A stretch of DNA of 6,949 bases, taken from positions 1-6,949 of the forward strand of contig JABXJY010000148.1 in assembly GCA_013375385.1 (NCBI GenBank), written 5' to 3'. The stretch comes from Desulfobacterales bacterium. GTDB lineage: Bacteria > Desulfobacterota > DSM-4660 > Desulfatiglandales > B25-G16. Below the pieces are notes generated by a model, which saw only the letters and a list, made by a program, of their open reading frames with translations, ran no database searches and had not been told where the DNA came from. Below are positions 1 through 5,758 of this stretch, piece after piece. Within the stretch, counting starts at the first letter, position 1; each line of letters begins with the position of its first letter. Position numbers and translations under genes: made by a program.

Positions 1-442
1 GACAGAATATAAACAGGGATTTTTCGTCACCCGGGATAGCAGAACCGTAAACATAGTTGATATTTATCCCTTCCTTGCCAAACTTTTCTGCCATTTCTGC
101 AAGGGTGCCAGGTTTATTGTCAATCGTGAGGGCAATAACCGGCATCACGTCAAAGATGTAGTCACCCTTGGCTAGGAGATCAACTGCCCTATCAGTCTGA
201 TCCACCAGGAGCCTGATCAGGGCGAATTCTGCCGAATCTTTCCTCATTGATCCATAGCTGGCAGCAGGGGCGATCCTTTTCAGCGATTTTCCTCTGGCCC
301 TGAAGAGTTCCTGAACATACTGAGATGCATCCTGGATGGTAAGGGCATCGATATTGATTCCCGCCTGAGACAGTGTCTTGGCAAGCTTTCCCAATTCCCC
401 TGGAATATTCTTCAAAAAGAGTGATATCTCTGTTCTTACCAT
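1..442 (-). CDS. Tandem ACT-domain protein, 3' end outside the window
   Basis: This is a partial gene with 147 codons visible and no stop before the window edge. Translation gives two ACT-like units. The first has its beta1-helix part at about residues 4-30 and a second strand at 30-37; the second starts near residue 102 with the N-K-P-G-T-L loop at 109-114. The N-x-P-G-E-L (12-17) and N-K-P-G-T-L turns are the usual ligand-loop signature of ACT domains, which bind amino acids or similar small molecules; no catalytic domain is visible. About 28 residues (40-70, rich in R, K, S and A) sit between strands 2 and 3 of the first ACT unit, where compact two-ACT proteins of this kind usually have only a short turn. 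The ATG at 442-440 follows the hflC stop by 14 bp and has GAGGG 7 nt upstream, so it is probably cotranscribed with hflK-hflC. The ligand is unknown. Domain call is firm, function is not. Confidence 0.85.
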   Translation of the reverse strand, partial: MVRTEISLFLKNIPGELGKLAKTLSQAGINIDALTIQDASQYVQELFRARGKSLKRIAPAASYGSMRKDSAEFALIRLLVDQTDRAVDLLAKGDYIFDVMPVIALTIDNKPGTLAEMAEKFGKEGININYVYGSAIPGDEKSLFIFC

Positions 443-456
443 TTTCAAGCCCTCAT

Positions 457-1398
457 TTATCTCTCTCCCATGTAGCCTTTCATATATTTAAAAAACTCTG
501 AGTCAGTTGAAAGGACAAGGGTGCTGTCTTTATCCAGGGTCTCTTTATAGATATCGAGTGTGTTAATGAAGGAGTAAAAATCAGGATCTTGTCCATAGGC
601 CTGGGCATAAATCTTTGTGGCCTCGGCATCTGCCTTCCCCTTTATCTCCTGGGCCTTTCTGTATGCCCCGGATGTGATCCTTTTCATCTCCTTTTCTTTA
701 TCGCCTTCTACCTTTCTCGCCTCTCCTTTGCCTTCAGATCGGAACTTCTCGGCTATCTGCTTCCTCTCTGCAATCATCCTTTGATAGACCGATCTTTGCA
801 CCTGTTCTACATAATTCAATCTCTTTATCTTAACATCTACCAGTTCTATGCCGAATTTGGCCAGCTTTGGCTGTGCCTGTGCCATGATTCCCTGTGTAAT
901 TTTGGCCCTCCCTGTTTTGACCTCACCCAGGGGACTTATTTCCTTTACCTCATCCACTCCCGCCTCACGGATATCCAGTTCCCTGTTGGTCATCCTCACG
1001 GTTTCGATTAAGGGGTAAGAGGTAACAAAGTTCCTTACCGCAGGATCTATAATGTCATCCAGCCTGCCAAGGGCGTTAACCACATTATTGGCCGTCTCAA
1101 AAAACTTCAGGGGATCAACGATTTTCCATCTGGCAAAGGTGTCTACCCATATAAAGGTCTTGTCCAGGGTTGGGATCTGACCGGGATCCCCATCCCATTC
1201 AAGAAGGTTTTTTGGAAAATAGTTTGCCTGCTGAATAATAGGGATCTTAAAGTATAGACCGGGATCCTTTTTTGGCTTCCCGATGGCCTTACCAAACTGG
1301 GTAACGACCACCTGTTCAGTCTCGTCCACAACATAGACCGCCCCGAAGAGGATAAAGATAATGATAACGATCAAACCGATTAGTACTTTGACTTTCAT
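457..1398 (-). CDS. hflC: HflC, SPFH-domain modulator of FtsH protease
   Basis: HflC is the partner of HflK. In the family the two form a large membrane-anchored cage around the AAA protease FtsH and control its access to membrane substrates. The 313-residue protein has an N-terminal membrane anchor (about residues 5-24), then the SPFH/band-7 domain opening with E-Q-V-V-V-T-Q-F-G-K (28-37). The L-x-E-W-D-G-D-P block near 66-72 and D-T-F-A-R-W-K-I near 86-93 are typical of HflC. A charged helical region lies at about 207-265, and the short C-terminal tail matches HflC rather than HflK. I chose the ATG at 1398-1396. It overlaps the hflK stop by one base (TGATG) and has AAGGGGG 7 nt upstream. 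A GTG one codon earlier (1401) is possible but badly placed for that ribosome site. The overlap suggests translational coupling to hflK. Length is normal and nothing is broken. Confidence 0.95.
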   Translation of the reverse strand: MKVKVLIGLIVIIIFILFGAVYVVDETEQVVVTQFGKAIGKPKKDPGLYFKIPIIQQANYFPKNLLEWDGDPGQIPTLDKTFIWVDTFARWKIVDPLKFFETANNVVNALGRLDDIIDPAVRNFVTSYPLIETVRMTNRELDIREAGVDEVKEISPLGEVKTGRAKITQGIMAQAQPKLAKFGIELVDVKIKRLNYVEQVQRSVYQRMIAERKQIAEKFRSEGKGEARKVEGDKEKEMKRITSGAYRKAQEIKGKADAEATKIYAQAYGQDPDFYSFINTLDIYKETLDKDSTLVLSTDSEFFKYMKGYMGER

Positions 1399-2432
1399 CA
1401 CTCAGCCCCCTTCGTCACCCCTAAATTAAGTAAAGGGAGGACATTTTTTTGGTCTTCATCAATGATATACTTGGTACCCAGTCTCGGAAAGAGATCCTTC
1501 AGGGTCTCAAGATAGAGCCTTCTCCTGGTTACATCCTTTGCCTTTGAATACTCGGCATAGAGAGACAGAAACCTGGCTGCATCGCCTTTGGCCCTGTTGA
1601 TTCTGTCAAGGGCATACCCTTCGGCAGACTTGATGGTCTTCTCAGCATCTCCCTTGGCCGCTGGAATGGCCTTATTATATTCCTCCCTGGCCTGGTAGAT
1701 CATCCTCTCCTTTTCTTGAGTTGCCTGATTAACCTCATTAAAGGATGGCTGAACCGGCTCGGGGACATTTGTCTTTTTCATCTCAATGGTGACCACATTT
1801 ATGCCGGTTTCCGCTTCATCTAATTCCTTTTGTAGGAGGACCTTCGCCTGGTCAGCGATTTCCTCCCTCTTGCTGATTACCTCATTGATGCTTCTATCTC
1901 CCACCACCAGTCTCATGGTGGACTCAGCCAAATCCCTCAGGGTAGCATTCACATCCCTGACCTTGAAGAGATACTTATAGGGATCCTTGATCCTGTACTG
2001 CACGATCCATGGGACCACAGCTACATTGAGATCACCGGTAAGCATGAGGGACTCATTGAGATACGCGGTACCCCTGGCATACTGGGTCCTGACACCGGCC
2101 CTTATGGTCCTCAGCCCGAATTCTTCTTTCTTGACAAGCCTCACCGGTACCTTTGTTAGTTTTTCTATTCCCCGCGGGAGTTTTAAATGTAGTCCCGGAG
2201 ATGTTGTTCGGGCATATTCGCCAAACCTCTGTATTACACCCACCTCATTGACACCAATGGTATAAAAGGCTGAGGATAAAACAACTAAGAGAATGATTAT
2301 TGCAATTATAATCCAGAGCCCAGGAAATTTACCCCTTATTCCTCTGAATTTACTAAGGACCTCATCCATCTGGGGCGGATTACCACCTCTGCCCATCTTT
2401 TGCTTTTGCAGCTTGTCCCAATCCCAAGGCAT
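1398..2432 (-). CDS. hflK: HflK, SPFH-domain modulator of FtsH protease
   Basis: This is the first gene of the hflK-hflC-ACT operon. The 344-residue protein has a short cytoplasmic N-terminus starting M-P-W-D-W-D and carrying a small G-R-G-G stretch. One transmembrane segment follows at about 39-59, then the SPFH/band-7 domain opening with I-G-V-N-E-V-G-V-I-Q-R-F-G (59-71). Family marks include P-G-L-H-L-K-L-P (79-86), the K-E-E-F-G-L-R-T block (102-109), L-T-G-D-L-N-V (131-137) and V-P-E-P-V-Q-P-S-F (223-231). A long charged helix with A/K/E/D repeats follows at about 238-300. The N-terminal extension before the anchor separates it from HflC. The ATG at 2432-2430 has an AGGAGGT ribosome site at 2447-2441, 8 nt upstream. 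The strong promoter at 2465-2493 should drive it. HflK is a scaffold with no catalytic residues expected. Confident call. Confidence 0.95.
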   Translation of the reverse strand: MPWDWDKLQKQKMGRGGNPPQMDEVLSKFRGIRGKFPGLWIIIAIIILLVVLSSAFYTIGVNEVGVIQRFGEYARTTSPGLHLKLPRGIEKLTKVPVRLVKKEEFGLRTIRAGVRTQYARGTAYLNESLMLTGDLNVAVVPWIVQYRIKDPYKYLFKVRDVNATLRDLAESTMRLVVGDRSINEVISKREEIADQAKVLLQKELDEAETGINVVTIEMKKTNVPEPVQPSFNEVNQATQEKERMIYQAREEYNKAIPAAKGDAEKTIKSAEGYALDRINRAKGDAARFLSLYAEYSKAKDVTRRRLYLETLKDLFPRLGTKYIIDEDQKNVLPLLNLGVTKGAE

Positions 2433-2464
2433 ATCTTGTAACCTCCTGATAAATTGTAATACAA

Positions 2465-2493
2465 ATGATAATAGAAAAAAAGGGTTGTGTCAA
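2465..2493 (-). promoter_or_regulatory. sigma70-type promoter of the hflK-hflC-ACT operon
   Basis: On the minus strand there is a perfect -35 TTGACA (2493-2488), a 17-nt spacer and a -10 TATCAT (2470-2465, 5 of 6 consensus). Transcription would begin around 2458, giving a leader of roughly 25 nt that contains the AGGAGGT ribosome site of hflK. This is seen directly in the sequence; activity is inferred. Confidence 0.75.
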
Positions 2494-2513
2494 GCAATAA
2501 AATGGATGATATT
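2485..2513 (+). promoter_or_regulatory. Weak candidate promoter for dciA
   Basis: On the plus strand TTGTGT (2485-2490) lies 17 nt before GATATT (2508-2513), 33 nt ahead of the dciA start. The match is poor (3 of 6 and 4 of 6). Its -35 shares bases with the -35 of the opposing hflK promoter. It is listed because dciA is divergent from hflK and needs a promoter in these 113 bp; another site is possible. Confidence 0.2.
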
Positions 2514-2545
2514 TGTTATTGTCAGTATATCTTGAGGATGAATAC

Positions 2546-3034
2546 ATGAGGCGGGATAAAAAATCATTCACCCATATAAAAGAGGTAATAGATGACATCT
2601 TAGGAACATCTGCGTTACCCATAGATTTTGATGGTATAAGGATCTGGAGACTATGGGATGGTGTTGTTGGTAAAACAATCGCAAAGCATGCCCGGCCCTC
2701 ATGGATCAAAAAAGGGGTATTATTGGTCAAGGTTACTGATAGCGTATGGGTGCAGGAGTTAGAGTTCAAGGCTGAAGCAATAAAGGAAAGCCTTAACAGA
2801 AAGCTTCAAAGGGAGGCCATAAAGAAGATACGGTTCAGAGTGGGTACACCTCAAGATAGGAGACAGATAAGCAAGAAGAAATCTCAGCAAGAGCATATTC
2901 AGGATCTTACCCCAGAGAGGCAAAGGAAGATGGAGGAAATCATAGCCCGGATCGAGGATAAGGAGCTCCGCTCATCCTTACGTCAGATTATGATTTTAGC
3001 AGCAAAGAAGGACTCAGAAAGCCCTTCAGATTGA
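2546..3034 (+). CDS. dciA: DciA-like (DUF721) protein, probable helicase loader
   Basis: The 162-residue protein carries the DUF721/DciA pattern: a leading helix (about 8-20), then W-x-x-W-D-G-V-V-G (34-42 region), I-A-K-H-A-R-P (45-51), G-V-L-L-V-K-V-T-D-S-V-W-V-Q-E-L (57-72) and a helix ending in L-N-R-K-L (83-87). DciA is the ancestral bacterial loader of the replicative DnaB helicase. It was shown in other bacteria to interact with DnaB; here the role is inferred by family. The C-terminal half (about 100-162) is charged and low-complexity (K, Q, R, E) with a predicted helix at 123-155. The ATG at 2546 has GAGGA at 2534-2538, 7 nt upstream. An in-frame TTG at 2513 would add 11 residues unlike the family and has no ribosome site. 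The gene is divergent from hflK, and its last 9 bp overlap the convergent methyltransferase gene. Confidence 0.85.
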   Translation: MRRDKKSFTHIKEVIDDILGTSALPIDFDGIRIWRLWDGVVGKTIAKHARPSWIKKGVLLVKVTDSVWVQELEFKAEAIKESLNRKLQREAIKKIRFRVGTPQDRRQISKKKSQQEHIQDLTPERQRKMEEIIARIEDKELRSSLRQIMILAAKKDSESPSD

Positions 3035-3727
3035 GAAACGATCTTGCCCAAATATGGGGGGAAGGATCTTCAAACCAGATTTTCCCTGTAGTCTCCCTTC
3101 GATCATTGCGAGCTTGGCATGAGAGGCGGAATCCGGAAAGATGATCTGGAGTCTTTTAGGCTCTAGCTCTTGGATTCTCATCCTTTCAAGAATCTCTGTC
3201 AACCTATTTGCCGGATAAATCAAGGCCAGTCTACCACCTGGTTTGAGGAGCGTCTTGCCTGCAGCCACAATGTCATCCAGACTGACTGCTAACTCATGCC
3301 TGGCAATGGCCTTGCTGAAGTCAGGATTGATCCGGCCGCTTTTTTCTTGCCTGTAGGGTGGATTGCATACAACTACATGGGCAAATCCCGGTGCCACAGG
3401 CAGATGTCTAAGATCTCCCTGGATTATGGCTATTTTATCTTCGAACTCATTAAGCACGATATTCCTCTTAGCCTGAGAGGCCAACTCCTCCTGAAGCTCA
3501 AGGCCAACAATAAAACCCACCTCCCTTTCTGAAGCCAAAAAGAGGGAGATGATTCCACAGCCAGCACCGAGATCAACAACAAAATCCTCACTCTTTATGG
3601 AGACAAATCCGGCTAACAGTAAGGCATCCACAGAGAATCTATATCCCTGCCGAGACTGGATGATGCTCAACTTTCCATTGAGAAAGGTATCTATTGTCTC
3701 ATGTTCTTTAATCTTCAACTCCATCAT
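3026..3727 (-). CDS. TrmN6/YfiC-type SAM-dependent N6-adenine methyltransferase
   Basis: This is a class I methyltransferase of about 233 residues, the usual length for the tRNA1(Val) A37-N6 methyltransferase (TrmN6, YfiC) family. Visible motifs are Q-x-x-x-G-Y-R-F-S-V-D-A-L-L-L-A (24-39), typical of this family, and the SAM-binding V-D-L-G-A-G-C-G-I (51-59). An acidic motif II follows in G-L-E-L-Q (75-79), then the adenine-N6 catalytic N-P-P-Y (122-125) and A-R-H-E (142-145). It is the second gene of a pair with the DUF1015 gene, beginning 3 bp after that stop, so translation is probably coupled. Two adjacent ATG codons (3727 and 3724) are possible starts. The only ribosome-like bases are AAAGG directly in front, which slightly favours the second. 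The exact RNA target cannot be read from sequence; related NPPY enzymes modify rRNA or proteins. The 3' end overlaps dciA by 9 bp. Confidence 0.85.
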   Translation of the reverse strand: MMELKIKEHETIDTFLNGKLSIIQSRQGYRFSVDALLLAGFVSIKSEDFVVDLGAGCGIISLFLASEREVGFIVGLELQEELASQAKRNIVLNEFEDKIAIIQGDLRHLPVAPGFAHVVVCNPPYRQEKSGRINPDFSKAIARHELAVSLDDIVAAGKTLLKPGGRLALIYPANRLTEILERMRIQELEPKRLQIIFPDSASHAKLAMIEGRLQGKSGLKILPPIFGQDRFSI

Positions 3728-3730
3728 CCT

Positions 3731-5092
3731 TTACCGTCGGGGTATCCAAATCATCTCAGAGGGATCTATCTTATTGAATACCAGTCCAGTCAAGACCTTG
3801 GGATGAAAACAGGTGGATTTTCGGGGCATGAGAAGCGAGTTTCCGGTTACCTCCAGGATCTGTCCAATCTTTGTGGGATTAACGAGGAAGATCATCTGAT
3901 AATCTCCGGAGAGCACTGAGGATAGAGCCCTGTTGGTGTTGCTCTCGTATTGAATTATCCTTTCATCATCCAGATCATCCATTGTAAAGCCGAGTGTCCG
4001 TTGAAATATGAGGCGAGAGAGGGCTAAGACATCAAGTTTCTTGAGTGAGGGGTGCAAATCATCACCTAAATCCTGCCTGGCCCCTGGTTTCAAACACAGC
4101 ACGTAATAATTTCTGGATCCGGAGTGATAAAAACCAATAACGGTTTTGTTGCGGCCATGCTCTCTCAACTGATCAAGGAAAACTCCTATTATCTTTTCCC
4201 GATTGTTAGCCGAAAAAGGGAACTTCAGGATATCAAACCACTTGCGAGCAGAGGAAAGAAATTTTTTCGTCTTGAAATCCGGGTAGGAGTTAAATAGCCG
4301 GTGATAGGGTAAGATAGCCAGCCCCTTGTCAGCTATGTTGGTCAGATACATCATTACATGCTCATATGTCCTGCCAGAATGATGAACTCCATACCTGGCC
4401 CTCATCAGGTTTCTAAAATTTCGGGCTGATTCGTAGCGATGATGGCCATCGGCAATTACAATGGACTTTGATGACATCCTTGAAGCAATATCCGATAAGA
4501 TCGAACCACTGTTGATCTCCCACATCTTGTAGTAACATCCGTCTCTGTCCCTGAAGGATACGGTGGGAGGAGAATCCTTTAGTTTCTCAGATATGCCAGC
4601 AATAACATTGCCTTCATCCTCATAGAGACTAAATACCGGGCTCAGTTGGGCATTGCATGCCCTCATCAGCTTCAGCCTGTCTTCTCGGTGAAAAGAAAAG
4701 GTCTTTTCGTGAGGGAGGATTACCGAGGAATTATTTTCTTCTATCCGGACCAGGGCTATAAATCCCCATCGAGTTCTTGTCTCCATCGTATCCGGCGATT
4801 CATATTCAAGGGAGGTGAGATACAGAGAGGGAAGTTGAGACCTGATGAGAACCTCCTCGGACTCCCATCTTTTAAAGAGATCTGCTGCTCTGGTATACCT
4901 GTTATCCCAATCGGAATCGCCGATCTTTTTCTTTCCCAGAATGAGCCGGACAACATTATACGGATCTTCTTGGTAGCAGTTCTCCTGGTCTCTATCTGAA
5001 ATGACATCATAGGGTGGAGCTACTACCCTCGCAATATCTGTTATCTTATCAAAATTATAGGTTATCCCTCTGAAAGGAGCCACAACGGCCAT
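3731..5092 (-). CDS. DUF1015-family protein of unknown function
   Basis: This 453-residue soluble protein is recognised as full-length DUF1015. Conserved blocks in order are A-P-F-R-G (5-9), V-A-P-P-Y-D-V-I-S (24-32), the D-P-Y-N-V-V-R-L segment (43-50), H-E-K-T (128-131), I-A-D-G-H-H-R-Y-E-S-A (213-223), P-Y-H-R-L (262-266), H-P-x-L-K-x-L-D-V (347-355) and a C-terminal M-P-R-K-S-T-x-F-x-P-K (422-432). The D-G-H-H-R-Y block recalls the G-x-H-R nucleotide-binding motif of ParB-like and sulfiredoxin folds, so a nucleotide-using enzyme is possible; this is inference only. No signal peptide or membrane segment is seen. The ATG at 5092-5090 has AAGGAA at 5106-5101, 8 nt upstream. The TrmN6-like gene follows 3 bp after the stop. 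Upstream lies a palindrome-rich stretch that would form the 5' leader. In other genomes DUF1015 genes are often near serine-biosynthesis genes; none is present here. Function unassigned. Confidence 0.9.
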   Translation of the reverse strand: MAVVAPFRGITYNFDKITDIARVVAPPYDVISDRDQENCYQEDPYNVVRLILGKKKIGDSDWDNRYTRAADLFKRWESEEVLIRSQLPSLYLTSLEYESPDTMETRTRWGFIALVRIEENNSSVILPHEKTFSFHREDRLKLMRACNAQLSPVFSLYEDEGNVIAGISEKLKDSPPTVSFRDRDGCYYKMWEINSGSILSDIASRMSSKSIVIADGHHRYESARNFRNLMRARYGVHHSGRTYEHVMMYLTNIADKGLAILPYHRLFNSYPDFKTKKFLSSARKWFDILKFPFSANNREKIIGVFLDQLREHGRNKTVIGFYHSGSRNYYVLCLKPGARQDLGDDLHPSLKKLDVLALSRLIFQRTLGFTMDDLDDERIIQYESNTNRALSSVLSGDYQMIFLVNPTKIGQILEVTGNSLLMPRKSTCFHPKVLTGLVFNKIDPSEMIWIPRR

Positions 5093-5119
5093 ATTTGCAC
5101 TTCCTTGAACTTGATAATT

Positions 5120-5172
5120 CCCTGTAGCTTGTTGGAGCCTTGCGGAAATCCCGGCTCAGCGGGGCTACAGGG
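5120..5172. repeat. 53-bp nested palindrome upstream of DUF1015
   Basis: An outer perfect 9-bp inverted repeat, CCCTGTAGC (5120-5128) and GCTACAGGG (5164-5172), encloses an inner perfect 5-bp pair, GAGCC (5135-5139) and GGCTC (5153-5157). It lies only 14 bp upstream of the ribosome site of the DUF1015 gene, so on the minus strand it would fold in that mRNA leader. It could be a structured leader or a REP-like element; no T-run follows, so it is not a classical terminator. Confidence 0.6.
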
Positions 5173-5185
5173 TTACCGTATAGTT

Positions 5186-5270
5186 CCTCCCCCTTGATGG
5201 GGGAGGGTAGGTGGGGGTGATAAAATGTTTGTTCACCCTCCCCTTTATCCCCTCCCGTCAAGGGAGGGGG
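5186..5270. repeat. C/G-rich compound hairpin element (REP or MITE-like)
   Basis: Two perfect 8-bp hairpins flank a central imperfect one. The left is CCTCCCCC (5186-5193), loop TTGAT, GGGGGAGG (5199-5206). The right is CCCCTCCC (5249-5256), loop GTCAA, GGGAGGGG (5262-5269). The middle pairs GGTGGGGGTGA (5210-5220) with TCACCCTCCCC (5233-5243), with one mismatch and one G-T wobble, around an 11-12 nt loop. The halves are roughly mirror images, as in paired REP units. The CCTCCCCCTTGATGGGGGAGG type is familiar to me as a dispersed intergenic repeat in anaerobe genomes; copy number was not checked. Confidence 0.7.
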
Positions 5271-5288
5271 CGTTTGATATCGGATACG

Positions 5289-5304
5289 CTGCAGCTTGCT
5301 GCAG
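5289..5304. repeat. Short REP-like palindrome
   Basis: CTGCAGC, two T bases, then GCTGCAG form a perfect 7-bp inverted repeat (fold: 6-bp stem with a CTTG loop). It is followed by GGGTGGTTCATTC. A GC-rich hairpin plus a short conserved tail resembles the REP units mobilised by RAYT (Y1 transposase-like) proteins. No such transposase is in the window. Confidence 0.55.
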
Positions 5305-5337
5305 GGTGGTTCATTCCTGATTATGGTTTTGCTTCCG

Positions 5338-5367
5338 ATTATGTTATTCTATAAACAAAAAACTCAA
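5338..5367 (-). promoter_or_regulatory. Candidate promoter of the DUF1015-methyltransferase unit
   Basis: On the minus strand TTGAGT (5367-5362, 4 of 6), an 18-nt spacer and CATAAT (5343-5338, 5 of 6) form a plausible sigma70 site. Transcription starting near 5331 would give a leader of about 240 nt carrying three of the palindromes (5289-5304, 5186-5270, 5120-5172). The spacing is one base long and the region is AT-rich, so chance matches are likely. Confidence 0.3.
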
Positions 5368-5393
5368 CAGAGTAAAATTATTTAATACCATAA

Positions 5394-5414
5394 ACCATCA
5401 GCTGTGCTGGTGGT
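5394..5414. repeat. 21-bp hairpin, REP or IS200-end-like
   Basis: ACCATCAGC (5394-5402), loop TGT and GCTGGTGGT (5406-5414) form a 9-bp stem with one G-T wobble. It differs in sequence from the neighbouring palindromes. Small subterminal hairpins of this size occur at IS200/IS605 ends and in REP units, but no partner end was found nearby. Confidence 0.45.
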
Positions 5415-5505
5415 CCAGGGTTTGCTCTGCAGGTTAGATAGTGGATTAAACTGTTTTATTAATGTGTTCTCTCGCTCGCTCCCTCCGGTCACTAGAGCCC
5501 ACAGA

Positions 5506-5584
5506 CCCGCCTGCCTCGCCTGAGCCCGCCTGCCACTGCGAGGCACGAGCGGGCAGGCGAGAGCGATGGCGGGCAGGGATCGCT
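5506..5584. repeat. GC-rich tandem and inverted repeat cluster
   Basis: CCCGCCTGCC occurs twice as a direct repeat with a 19-bp period (5506-5515 and 5525-5534). GCGGGCAGG occurs twice with a 20-bp period (5549-5557 and 5569-5577). The halves pair as CGCCTGCC (5527-5534) with GGCAGGCG (5552-5559), and TGCCTCGC (5512-5519) pairs perfectly with GCGAGGCA (5538-5545). At the right edge AGCGAT (5562-5567) pairs with ATCGCT (5579-5584). The block is much more GC-rich than its surroundings, which suggests a foreign or expanded repeat. Confidence 0.6.
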
Positions 5585-5599
5585 GAGATAGTTGTTATG

Positions 5600-5634
5600 T
5601 TGTCCTGATTTTTCGAGAGGAAAAATCAGGACAA
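5600..5634. repeat. Perfect 15-bp inverted repeat with 5-nt loop
   Basis: The arm TTGTCCTGATTTTTC (5600-5614), loop GAGAG (5615-5619) and GAAAAATCAGGACAA (5620-5634) match without a mismatch. The stem is AT-rich and no T-run follows on either strand, so a Rho-independent terminator is unlikely. A protein-binding palindrome or a small mobile repeat is possible. Confidence 0.65.
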
Positions 5635-5641
5635 ACAATCA

Positions 5642-5658
5642 GTCCACCGAAGGTGGAC
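5642..5658. repeat. Perfect 7-bp hairpin
   Basis: GTCCACC (5642-5648), loop GAA and GGTGGAC (5652-5658) form a tight hairpin only 7 bp after the previous palindrome. It may belong to the same compound element. No T-run follows. Confidence 0.5.
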
Positions 5659-5708
5659 ATTGATAAGCCTTGTTGCGGTACTCTTGGTAATGAATAGTAC
5701 TGCTGTCA

Positions 5709-5717
5709 TGGTATACT
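5709..5717 (+). promoter_or_regulatory. Candidate extended -10 promoter for mtaD
   Basis: TG, one base, then TATACT (5712-5717) gives the extended -10 motif with a 5-of-6 hexamer. No good -35 is seen at 16-18 nt, which extended -10 promoters tolerate. Transcription from about 5724 would give a leader of about 200 nt containing the T-shaped palindrome at 5759-5885. Confidence 0.3.
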
Positions 5718-5758
5718 ATAGTCCTGTATCCATATCCCGCAAAAGAACGGGGTTTGGA

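Noticed and set aside
589..1011. 140-codon open frame on the plus strand
   Set aside because: It lies antisense within hflC, has no family resemblance and is rich in L, C, Y and F, as is common for antisense frames of charged helical proteins.
2380..2769. 129-codon open frame on the minus strand spanning the hflK-dciA divergent region
   Set aside because: It would run antisense over the dciA start and through the hflK promoter and ribosome site, and it resembles nothing. The two flanking genes explain the region.
5199..5217. Possible G-quadruplex in the G-rich half of the compound hairpin
   Set aside because: Only three runs of three or more G are present on that strand within a short span, and the perfect hairpin pairing explains the composition better.
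5055..5261. 68-codon minus-strand frame upstream of DUF1015
   Set aside because: It reads straight through the palindromes at 5120-5172 and 5186-5261 and overlaps the DUF1015 start; no ribosome site or family match.
5506..5577. CRISPR array
   Set aside because: The repeated unit is only 9-10 bp with a 19-20 bp period, there are two copies in each orientation, and no cas gene or typical spacer is present.
5675..5701. Weak inverted repeat around GTACT and AGTAC
   Set aside because: Only about six of seven bases pair over a loop of more than ten; this is within chance for AT-rich DNA and adds nothing to the stronger palindromes.
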